Below are positions 53,198 through 61,729 of a stretch of 64,000 nucleotides of DNA, one piece after another. Every line of letters begins with the position of its first letter. Positions within the stretch are counted from its first letter, which is position 1. The position numbers were made by a program, and so were the translations under genes. The stretch is from Vespula vulgaris (lineage: Eukaryota; Arthropoda; Insecta; Hymenoptera; Vespidae). The stretch covers positions 4,573,501 through 4,637,500 of the forward strand of contig NC_066594.1 of the NCBI RefSeq assembly GCF_905475345.1. The letters run 5' to 3'. A model generated the notes under the pieces. That model did not search any database. It saw only the letters and a list, made by a program, of their open reading frames with translations, and was not told the DNA's origin.

Positions 53198-53261
53198 AGT
53201 CTCTTTTGGGTGGGACCCTTGGGAGGGGCCCTCGGGTGGGGCCATTGAGCGGGCTGCCGTT
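53198..53261 (+). repeat. Module B, G-rich block (copy 2)
   Basis: Identical to the block at 50337-50400 by eye, with the quadruplex-type run at 53208-53228. Confidence 0.88.
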
Positions 53262-53578
53262 TCGGCATCTGTTAGTGCTCTCTTTCTCTTTATCTCTGCT
53301 TCTTTTGTTTTCCTTTTCTTCTTCTCTTCTTCTTTAACCGTTTTTCTGTATCTGGTTAAATGTTCGAAAGATGAATCATCGAGGGTGCGATCGTCGTAAA
53401 ATTCATTTATTCATCTATTATACAATTCTATTTATCGTATACATTTCTATTTATTCTGTGCATTTCTATTCATTATAATATTTAGATTATTTATATTTCT
53501 ATTACATTATTCTTTTCTAGCAGTTATATATATTCTATTGTTTTCTTTTCTGTGTATGTTTCTTTCATTTTTCATTAC

Positions 53579-53745
53579 CCTTTTTCTGTTTCAGGTTAGA
53601 TCATCGAGTGATCTACCATGGTGAAATTATATTTTTACAGGGATGTTATCGTCTACACTGGCTTGTTGTATATAATTTTAAGTGTAATTTTTACATGTTT
53701 ATCTTTTCTTGTTCTATTCTTTTTCTGTTTCAGATTAGGTGACCG
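53579..53745 (+). repeat. Module C, splice-acceptor-like sites (copy 2)
   Basis: Same pair of TTTCTGTTTCAG sites, ending at 53594 and 53733, with the same following motifs as copy 1. Confidence 0.65.
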
Positions 53746-53763
53746 TGGAACGGATCAACGAGG

Positions 53764-54120
53764 GACTTTTACACGGAAGTTAAAGGAACCTCTCTGCATG
53801 TAATATTTATTATATGCAGGGAGGGTATGTCTCCTTGCTTCCGTACGCGAATGTTAGGGAAAACACTCACGCGCGTGACGGCCGGCACGCGCTTGGGTGT
53901 TCGCGATCGCGAGATTTAGTCCTACCGAGGACTTCGTTTTGACTTGTGAAATCGGAACAGACACGACCGGTCGTGTCTCGAGATGTCTGAAGCCGACGGT
54001 GTGGACAGTGGAGCAATCTGTAAGCGGGGTTTTATACATCTCCAGTTTGCTGAGAAGCCCGAAGCTCCCGAAGCGGAAAGGCATCTCGGATCGCGGATTT
54101 TAGAGTAGAGTCCCCGTTAG
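53764..54120 (+). repeat. Module D, palindrome-rich block (copy 2)
   Basis: Nearly identical to copy 1. The inverted repeat is at 53789-53824, the AGTCC..GGACT hairpin at 53918-53933 and the 18-bp palindrome at 53960-53977. Confidence 0.9.
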
Positions 54121-54285
54121 TCCGTGGGTCCCCAAATGCAGCTACCTCCACGCGGTGGGACCTGGGTCGGTAGTACTTGTTGTAAAAAGATTTTTCGAAA
54201 TCTATGTCTAAATTACATCTAAAATCTGTCACTGAATTTTGTATGTAATTATAAAACGCAAGTACTACCGGGCGAATGGCTGCAT
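54106..54285 (+). repeat. Module E with 12-bp inverted repeat (copy 2)
   Basis: Same as copy 1, with the inverted repeat arms at 54168-54179 and 54259-54270. Confidence 0.9.
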
Positions 54286-54621
54286 ATTTCTATATTTTTC
54301 GAAAACCTTTCTGCTGTCTAATTTTAATGAGACGTTAGATAAATTACATTTTAAATTGTTAATTATATTTCCACAGATAAATAAATTGAACACAAGTTTC
54401 TAAATTAATTTTCTAACAGGACGCATAGAAAACTATTCTGTCGCCCTTACGTTCGCTGTTATTCTTATTTATTTTTATATAGTTTTGTTAACAATATACT
54501 TTTATTCATTATGTTAATTATATAGTTTTATTAATTTTGTACTTTTATTAATTATTATAATAACACACTTTTATTTATTATATTAATTATTTTTATTAAC
54601 TTGTATTATTTATTAGTCTCG

Positions 54622-55061
54622 TGTAATGTAAATGCATTAGTCGATCACTCATTCATTCAATAATCTATAGGATTTCTATCGTTATAGAATGAAACGGGGT
54701 GGTGGGGATGGTCTGCCACTCGGAGGAGATATAAGGCGGTCGCCTTTGGCAGTGGGTCCAGTCATGTCACAAATTTCCACCATTCAGATCGCAATACTCG
54801 CAGTACGCACGCTCCGCAAGTAAAAGAGAAGAGTTAATGTAAGTACATATTTATATCACTCATTTTTTCAATATTCTATACGATTTGTTTTGTTTTAGAA
54901 TTAAATGGTGAAGCGGGGATAATCTCCCACCCGTGACGATAACAAACTCAGTCCTTTGACCGATTATGACATTTACTAGTTCAGTTGTGCTTCGGATTTC
55001 AACGAGGGAACTTAGAAATTTTCACGGATGCTATTCGTGCCAGTATTAACGAAGACTTAAA
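54622..55061 (+). repeat. 211-bp tandem repeat, array 3 (module A)
   Basis: Units start at 54688 (subtype of array 1 units 2-5) and 54899 (subtype of the 51968 unit, sharing GACCGA..ATG/TTGCCA..TTACTAGTTCAGTT). The second unit does not end in the usual way but runs to GAAGACTTAAA before a strong GTAAGT donor at 55062. Confidence 0.85.
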
Positions 55062-55156
55062 GTAAGTATATTTCTCTATTACATATTTGTTGATTGATTT
55101 ATACGGTTTATATTATAACAGGGATACTAATTATTTCCTTTATATTTTTGTTTCAG
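55062..55156 (+). other. Candidate 95-bp intron
   Basis: GTAAGTATAT at 55062 and a T-rich tract ending TTTTTGTTTCAG at 55156 form a textbook short insect intron. The flanking sequence is non-coding. A second, 54-bp candidate intron runs from GTAAAAGAG at 55670 to TTTCGTTTCAG at 55723 and resembles the A-unit intron. Confidence 0.45.
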
Positions 55157-55460
55157 AACTTCATTGCAATCGCGCGCGTTGCAATGATGTAGTCGAGTGT
55201 TAGTATCGCTAAAATAAATTTATCGCGAAGTAGAAGCAGTGTTAGTTCGTTCGCGTTTCGCGATTTAAACCATAAGTGTTTTTGCATAGACTGCGCGCAA
55301 TGCAGTCGTTAGAGTCAGTGTTTGTTCGTAAAGTTATTTGCTTTCTTAACAGTCGCACAGACTGTATTTATAATATATAATAGAGTTTCGCGAAATAAAT
55401 TCAGTGATCGTTCGTTAATAAATAACTGCCGCGAATTAGAGTCAGTGCATCACTGAAGAG
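55157..55460 (+). repeat. Hairpin-rich segment with repeated CAGTG..GTTCGT motif
   Basis: Short stems follow each other: TCATTGCAA..TTGCAATGA (about 55161-55187), GACTGC..GCAGTC (about 55288-55306) and ACAGTC..GACTGT (about 55349-55365). A motif of the type CAGTGNTNGTTCGT recurs at about 55236, 55315 and 55401, with a fourth CAGTG at 55443, so a decayed repeat of about 80 bp is likely. No frame is shared. Confidence 0.6.
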
Positions 55461-56430
55461 GATCTCGACCAACTTCGATGTCGACCTACCTCATTTTCAA
55501 CCAACTACGAATCATCCACCCTCAATTTCGACCTAAATCGCGGTCGAGTGTTTTGGAGGCATCGCAGAACTTCTTAAGTAGTAAGTTAATTTTTAAGTCC
55601 CTCCGATCACTCAATCATGTCGAGGGCGAAAGGTCCGAATCGGCACGAGTGATTGGTTGTAATTAATAAGTAAAAGAGCATTGAGTGACCATTAGTAAAC
55701 ACTTTGTCGATTTTTCGTTTCAGAATTGGTTTAGAGTTGCGTTATATTTATTATTTTTCTTTCATGTTTTAAAGTAAACGATGGTTTTAGTTCTTTGTCA
55801 TAAACTGTAGTTATCGAATACTGTCGTAGTGGTTACAGCACGAAACAGAGAAGTTATATGCTGGAGAGGCCCCCACAAATTGTGCCTCAAGAGGGCAACT
55901 ATTAGTTATTTTTATTATATTTTAATTTTACTATGTGGTCACTGAAATTGCTCTTATTTAATAATAACGTTGATTTCAAAAACTCTGACGATGTAACATT
56001 CCGTGTTCGATCCCGCATTGTCACGTGTACGCGAATAGAATTATTATATATTTTATTCATTTTTATTATTAAAGTCGAGTAGTAAATCTATGCCTTAATT
56101 ATATTTAAAATCTGTAACTTAATTATACATATAACTATAAAACGCAAGTATTACCGAGCGAATGGCTGAATATTTCAATATCTTTACATTATGTCTGTCT
56201 AAGTTCAATTAAACGTTAAATTGATTATATTTTAAATTGTTAGCTATATTTTCACAAATAAATAAATTTGAATATAACAAAATTTTTAATTAATTTCCTA
56301 AGAAAACGTACAGAAAACTTTTTTGTCGCACTTATGTTAGCTATCATTTGTATTTATCCTTATTTACTTTTATTACTTATACAATTTTATTAATTGTATA
56401 CTTTTGATAATTACATTAATTATATACTTT

Positions 56431-56514
56431 TATTTATGTCTAATTGATATTAGATAGAATATCTATGATATTTATTTATGTCTAATTGATATTAGATAGA
56501 ATATCTATATATGA
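56431..56514 (+). repeat. 42-bp tandem duplication
   Basis: TATTTATGTCTAATTGATAT plus the following 22 bases occurs at 56431 and again at 56473, nearly perfectly. Confidence 0.9.
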
Positions 56515-56539
56515 ATCACTTTTATTAACTTTTATTAAT

Positions 56540-56605
56540 TGTTAGCCTCGGGTGGGACCCTTGGGAGGGGCCCTCGGGTGTGGGCCTTAGGCGGGTTTCG
56601 TTCTT
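56540..56605 (+). repeat. Module B, G-rich block (copy 3)
   Basis: TTAGCCTCGGGTGGGACCC, then the same G-run pattern at 56550-56570 and GGCGGGTTTCG. Confidence 0.83.
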
Positions 56606-56789
56606 TCACTAGAGAAAAATTAAACTGATTTATGGTACTCTGATTTTCATCCGGTTTTAGATGTTTAGTTATCCGTCTTTTAGATGTTTATCCATTGTTC
56701 TGAGTTCTATCTTGCTCACGGGCACGTTCCGCGTTTCTTATCTTTTCTTCTTCTCTTTTTTCTTTTTCTTTTTCTCTTATTCTATTACT

Positions 56790-57100
56790 TTTTATCTGTT
56801 TCAGGTTAGATCATCGAGGGAACGATCATCGAGGAATCGATCATCGTGAAATTAAATTTTTACAGGGAAATATTAATTGTATATTTGTTTTTTGTTTTTA
56901 GTTTATTAAATTATTAATTTATTTTTTAATTCATATTATTGTTTAATTATATATTTGATTTTAATTATTGTATTTTTTTTAATTATTGTTTGATTTTTAT
57001 TATGTATATTTGCATATAATTTTGCATATAATTTTTAAACGTTTATCTTTTCTTCTTTCATTCTTCTTCTGTTTCAGGTTAGGTGATCGAGGGATGGATC
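56790..57100 (+). repeat. Module C, diverged copy 3
   Basis: TTTTATCTGTTTCAG ends at 56804, followed by GTTAGATCATCGAGGGAACG. TTCTTCTGTTTCAG ends at 57077, followed by GTTAGGTGATCGAGGG. The spacer between them is different AT-rich sequence, while the acceptor-like ends and the downstream words are kept. Confidence 0.65.
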
Positions 57101-57107
57101 ATCCTGG

Positions 57108-57466
57108 AATTTTTACACGGAAGTTAAAGGAACCTCTCTGCATATAACGTTTGTTATATGCAGGGAGGGTATGTCTCCTTGCTTCCGTACGCGAATGATA
57201 GGGAAAACACTCACGCGCGTGACGGCCGGCACGCGCGTGGGTGTTCGCGATCGCGAGATTAAGTCCTACCGAGGACTTCGTTTTGATCTTTGAAATAACG
57301 AATGATAGACACGACCGGTCGTGTCTCGAGATGTTTGAAGCCGACGGTGTGGACAGTGGAGCAATCTGTAAGCGGGGTTTTATACATCTCCAGTTTGCTG
57401 AGAAGCCCGAAGCTCCCGAAGCGGAAAGGCATCTCGGATCGTGGATTTTAGAGTAGAATCCCCGTT
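57108..57466 (+). repeat. Module D, palindrome-rich block (copy 3)
   Basis: The inverted repeat at 57133-57168 has a better paired stem than in copies 1-2 (CCTCTCTGCATATAAC / GTTATATGCAGGGAGG). The AGTCC..GGACT hairpin is at 57262-57277 and the 18-bp palindrome at 57308-57325. Length changes just before the palindrome shift the reading frame relative to copies 1-2 while the stems remain. Confidence 0.88.
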
Positions 57467-57689
57467 AGTCCGCGTATTTCCACGTGCCGCAAGCGTTTCA
57501 TCGTCCAAGGACCAAGGACCATGAAGGGACTTAGATTTTTATACGGGTGTTTAAAGAATCTTTCTACCTCAGGCGTAAAAGGACTTCTTTTCTCCCGTTC
57601 GGGTAAGATAGAAGGACCCTCGCTTATGTCGGCTGACATAGGCGTTGGTGTTCTCGGGCGCGATTAAGTTCAAAATTGGCTCTAACGCA

Positions 57690-57870
57690 TTCAACATATT
57701 CGCGTGAGTGTTTCCGGAATGCTCGCGTAAGTATTCGTGAGTGCGGTAGGATTCAATTTTGGGTTCCGGTGTTTGTCGCGAAAGCACAACCGGTCGTGCT
57801 CAAGTGGTGATCGAAGCTTCCGATGTTGGATAGTTGAGCTATGCGTAAGTCGGTTCCCAAATGCGGAGAC
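57690..57870 (+). repeat. Module D, strongly diverged copy
   Basis: Fragments remain: CGCGTGAGTGTTTCCGG, CGCGAAAGCACAACCGGTCG followed by TGCTC in the place of the 18-bp palindrome, and TGGATAGTTGAGCTATGCGTAAG in the place of the TGGACAGTGGAGCAATCTGTAAG line. Confidence 0.6.
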
Positions 57871-57962
57871 GCATGGGGCTGCAATTTTGGGGGCTTGAAT
57901 TCGTCGGGAGTGGAGGTCGCCCAGTTGCTTTGCTTTCTTGGTAGTAGTAGTAGTAGTGAAAA

Positions 57963-58070
57963 GTAAAGTCACCGTTAGTCCGTGGGTCTCCAAATGCAGC
58001 AACCTCCCCGCGATGGGACCTGAATCGGAAGTACTTGTGATATGTCGGAATTTTGTAGACTGCAAGTATT
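57963..58070 (+). repeat. Module E, diverged copy
   Basis: Contains GTCACCGTTAGTCCGTGGG, CAAATGCAGCAACCTCCCCG and TCGGAAGTACTTG, with a possible right arm GCAAGTATTCAAG about 35 bases on. The arms are no longer perfectly complementary. Confidence 0.7.
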
Positions 58071-58232
58071 CAAGATATATCCAAAATCCTTTCTCACTAA
58101 TTCCAATTAAATATCGAGATACATTCAGTTTACATTCTTTCTTACATCTTCCATATATTCGGCAATAAATGCACAGTCACTTCTACCTATTGAAGCACAT
58201 ACTTATATAATAATTATTCCAGATTAATTATT

Positions 58233-58300
58233 ATAGTTTCTCTCGAGTGGGTCCCTTGGGATGGGCCCTTGGGCGTGGGCTTCTGTGCGGGTCTCCTTTC
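58233..58300 (+). repeat. Module B, diverged copy 4
   Basis: Sequence differs from the other copies, but four GGG runs remain at 58249-58273 (GGG-TCCCTT-GGG-AT-GGG-CCCTT-GGG), so quadruplex potential is kept although the bases changed. Confidence 0.78.
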
Positions 58301-58584
58301 AGTATCGCAAAATCGAGCTCGATTTTCGTACTCTGATTTTGGTCGTGTGTACCAATATTGTAAATCTATCTTTTCTTTTCTATTTCATCGTTCTCACACG
58401 TGCATATGTTTGATTATACTTTCCGGATATCCTTTCTCTCTTTTCTTCTGAATTCTATCTTCTATATTTCACATGCGCGCATGTTCCGGCTTTCTCTTCT
58501 GCTTCTCCTACTCTTCGTAGATTCCGATATATCGACGTGTCCGATATATCGTCGAAAGGTTCGGTTCATAATCGATCGTTAGTC

Positions 58585-58960
58585 GCGAATACGGGTAGGA
58601 TAGGAAGAACACTCACGCGTGTGTCGGCGGGCACAAGCGTGGTGTTCTCGGGCGCGATTAAAAGTCCTACGGTAATGGACTTCGTTTGATTGCTAAAACG
58701 AAATGACCGGTCATGTGTCGGTTTATGTGCTACCGAGCAGTATGGTTTGCTATCCGTAAGCGTGGACTAACCCTCCTCCAGTTAGCTGCCTTCAGTCTTG
58801 GTTAGTGCGTAGACATCGCGAACGCGAATTTAGAGTAGAGTCACCGTTATTCTAACACTCACGGGAGTGTTCGGGCGCGATTAAAAGTCCTACCGGGGAC
58901 TTCGTTTTATTGAACGCCGTTTATTTGATCACGCCGGTCACGCGAACTTTAGAGTAGAGT
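58585..58960 (+). repeat. Module D, two diverged copies back to back
   Basis: The first copy has AACACTCACGCGTGTG, the hairpin AGTCC..GGACT with a longer loop at about 58663-58681, and ATGACCGGTCAT as a shorter perfect palindrome. The second starts at AACACTCACGGGAGTGTTCG (about 58853) and has AGTCC-TACCGG-GGACT at 58886-58901 and GATCACGCCGGTCACGCG. Both lead to TTTAGAGTAGAGTCnCCG. Confidence 0.75.
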
Positions 58961-59090
58961 CCCCGTTAGCTCGCGGGTCCCCAAATGCAGCAACCTCCAA
59001 GCGGTGGGACCTGGGTCGGTAGTACTGACTATATTCGCGATCTAAGTTATATAGTTCAAGTACTACCGGGCGAATGGCTGCATATTCCAA
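58955..59090 (+). repeat. Module E, last copy (right edge of the locus)
   Basis: Contains AGAGTCCCCGTTAGCTCG, CAAATGCAGCAACCTCCAAG, then CGGTAGTACT at 59027-59036 and AGTACTACCG at 59059-59068, followed by GGCGAATGGCTGCATAT. The AT-rich stuffer between the arms is shorter than in copies 1-2, but the arms and the following word are kept. Confidence 0.82.
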
Positions 59091-59100
59091 TGTATTTTCA

Positions 59101-60600
59101 AAATCAATTCTTTCTTACAAATGCGTTACTCTTTTTACTATATACTCATCATTTCTATCACACATTAATTCGATCGTTATGTTACTGGCAAAAGGATTAT
59201 AATCTACACGAACTTATATACCGATGCAGTAATCGTATAGTGAAAAGGACAGTTTCCCTATTGCGCTTGTATTTTATCCATACCATACTAAAACACATAT
59301 TCTTCGAGCTAGTGATGGTAGCTGTGTCTCGCTACGCCGTGTTTTCCTAAACTGCGCATTGTTCTATAAGAAATTATGGGAAGGGAAATTTTCCTTTCAC
59401 GATTCAATGCGCTTTGCTGTAGTACGCGACAGTATTTATGAGCTTACGAACGAAGGAATTTTTTCTCGTTGTGGAAACGTTAGACGCCCACAAATTATTC
59501 TTCGTTAGGATATAGTTTGTACCGTCACGTTGCTTCCAACGTACTCGCTCCTTCACGTAGTCTCGCAGTACCGACACGCATTTTAAAAAACATGTTTCCT
59601 CCTACGTCAGCTCCTTCCATTTTTTTTCGGCCGTCTTCACTTGGCGAGTTACGAACAAGAACGAGAATTGCGAAGGAGAAGAGAAACCAGAGAAAGAATA
59701 AAAGTTACAAAAAAATGAGTCAGCGATGTTGAGTTTTCTTCGATCGCACTACGCCCGACTACGAGAATGCAAATCATGCTCCACTGTGGATAGATATAGA
59801 TTCTGTTTCTCGGGTATTCTCGGGAAAGCTTGCACAGATGTACCTTATGCATCTTGGAAAGCGTAAGGTATTTTCTTCGGGTTCCTTCGATGAAATGTTT
59901 CTTTGAGTTTTTAGTTTCATATACAATAATTATCTTTAATAAAAATTCCACTTGACATTTCATGAAATTATTAATTTCTTCTTTCGTAATCTTCGTTGCT
60001 TGGATAATTTATTCTTTCTACTATCAAGTACATAGTATAAATTATATATTATGTAAAAATCTTTATATTATTCTTATATTTCTTAATGTTAAATATTTTT
60101 CTCAAGAGCGTGGCTCATAATTCGATTCGCGTTTGAAAGATGCTTTAAGCTTTGGTATGTTCTTTTCTAATTTAAAATGCTCAACATCATCACGTACGAA
60201 CCGCTTCATTTAGCGTTTCTTCCACAAGAAAGAACATCTAAATTTAAACGTTAAAATATCTATAGTTTGAAGATAGCAACGAGTTCTTCGTTCGAGAAAA
60301 AAAAGTAACAAAGAATAAAAGTACGGTTCGTTCGATTCCCATAGAAAGAATATCTAAACCAAGACGACAAAAAGATCGCAATGCCGCGTACTCGCGATAC
60401 TTGGGAAGTCTGCCAAAACGCTTTTCTCATTTTCTCTCTGTCCCTATTTCGTATATCGCTGTCTCTCTCTTTAATTTTTCTTTTCTTTCTTCTTTTCCCG
60501 CTGGACAAAAGCATCGAGTCCGTCAATGTTTGTCGTGCGCCTAGTGAGCTGACGATCCTTTCGGAGGCAATCGCTCGGTGGAGCATGGATGATGGGAAAT
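59101..60600. other. Non-coding stretch after the repeat locus
   Basis: AT-rich with a moderately GC-rich patch at about 59510-59700. Frames of 70-120 codons have no recognisable domain. No gene is supported. Confidence 0.5.
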
Positions 60601-61400
60601 GATAGGGACAAGGGGGTTATGTAAGCAGTATCACGTACCGCTTTCTACCCCGAAGCCGACCATTTCCATTTATTAATTATACCGGTCGAGAGTACGAGTC
60701 TAGTTGGAAGAGTGAGAGCGGCTTTAAGCGCAAGAACCGTGAACAGTCGAGGAGGATGAGAAGCCGGAGTCGAAGTACAGGTAGCTAGCTGGCTCGAAAG
60801 TTTAGCAAGGAGAGTACCTAGTTTGGTCGGTTTACAGTGCGCCGCGAATGAGCTTGCATCGATTTCGTCTCACCATAAAACAGTACCGTCGTCTCTTTTT
60901 CTCGCAAGAATCTAACCAAGCACGACTCTCGTGGCTTTATCTGTTTATCTCTTCTTCAAAGGTCTCCAGACGATCGTCGAATAGTTTTGAATAAGACATG
61001 GATATAAAGTTACGAATATTTTATAAAAGTCGCGTTCGTCGTTAGCAGGCTGATCGGTAGCGAAGCGGCTACTGTTCCTTTTTTTACCGGCGTTCTCTTT
61101 AAAACTCTACCCGAACGAATAGAACTTTGATGTAACCGGAATAATTTGAAAAAGTATCGGGAAAGCAGACTCCGACTAGAAACTTAAGTACAAGACCGTG
61201 CGACGTTTGAATCCTTCGCGCTCGTCTCCGGTTCTCTTTGACAAGCTATGGGATTACCATAATTCCAAAGCTTTTCTTCTTATCCGGCACTTTTCGAGCG
61301 ACAGTCACAGAAACTTTAAGACGACTACAAGAACGTCGAAAGTGGTGGTCGTGCCCGTGGTGAGGGTGCCGGTTCGGGCGACAGGTGGAGGCTGAAGAAA
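60601..61400 (+). promoter_or_regulatory. CpG-rich island, candidate promoter / 5' UTR
   Basis: GC- and CpG-rich against the flanks, with GTCGAGGAGGATGAGAAGCC, GAAGTACAGGTAGCTAGC and GGTCGGTTTACAGTGCGCCG. It resembles an insect promoter or 5' leader in composition, and CAG/GTAGCT at about 60778 could be a donor. The strand is uncertain and no coding sequence follows in the window. Confidence 0.27.
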
Positions 61401-61595
61401 AGAAAAAGGGATGCTTTCGTAGTAGATGGAGAGGAGAAAGAAGGAGAGAGAGAAAGAAGGAGAGAGAGAAAGAGAGATTCAAGACTTTGCCCTATCCTTG
61501 TAATCCGTTTCTTTCACGGTATTCGTCCTCGAAGAAAACGATGGAGGCCGTCCCGGAAGGGCTGAGAAAACTTTTTCGCACGGACGGCAGATACG

Positions 61596-61599
<4 letters not shown>

Positions 61600-61647
<48 letters not shown>
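61600..61647. repeat. (GA)n microsatellite
   Basis: A pure GA run of about 48 bases. Arg-Glu and Ser-Leu frames over it are repeat translations. Confidence 0.95.
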
Positions 61648-61649
<2 letters not shown>

Positions 61650-61709
61650 CAACGGTACTTTTGATAAATGGCAAACGAAGGCGCGCCTCGAACTCTTCCG
61701 TTCCTTTCT

Positions 61710-61729
61710 TTCTTCCTTCCTTCCTTCCT
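61710..61729. repeat. (CTTC)n microsatellite
   Basis: TTCC tetranucleotide repeated about five times. Confidence 0.8.

Larger units (their letters stand above)
52603..54621 (+). repeat. 2.0-kb direct duplication, right copy
   Basis: Right copy of the duplication. It ends at TTAGTCTCG (54614-54621), after which the left copy continues into a B-like block and the right copy continues into array 3. The junction at TCTCG is therefore a likely recombination or unit boundary. Confidence 0.93.
48440..59100 (+). repeat. Composite repeat locus built of modules A-F, all in one orientation
   Basis: The region is made of recurring modules. A is a 211-bp tandem unit; B is a G-rich block; C is splice-acceptor-like sites followed by a GATCATCGAGGGA-type motif; D is a palindrome-rich block of about 330 bp; E is a block bracketed by a 12-bp inverted repeat; F is a small ACAGAA..TTCTGT hairpin block. 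The order B-C-D-E-F-(AT-rich)-B/A recurs. The two copies at 49.75-51.76 and 52.61-54.62 kb are almost identical, while the 56.5-59.1 kb part is diverged, so amplification was repeated and partly recent. A degenerate C-like motif at about 48441-48492 (ATCGAGTATAGATCATCG, GGTCATGGTGAAATT) marks the left edge. I recognise no transposon protein, long terminal repeat or rRNA. A spliced non-coding RNA locus or an unrecognised non-autonomous element are the readings I favour. Confidence 0.8.
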
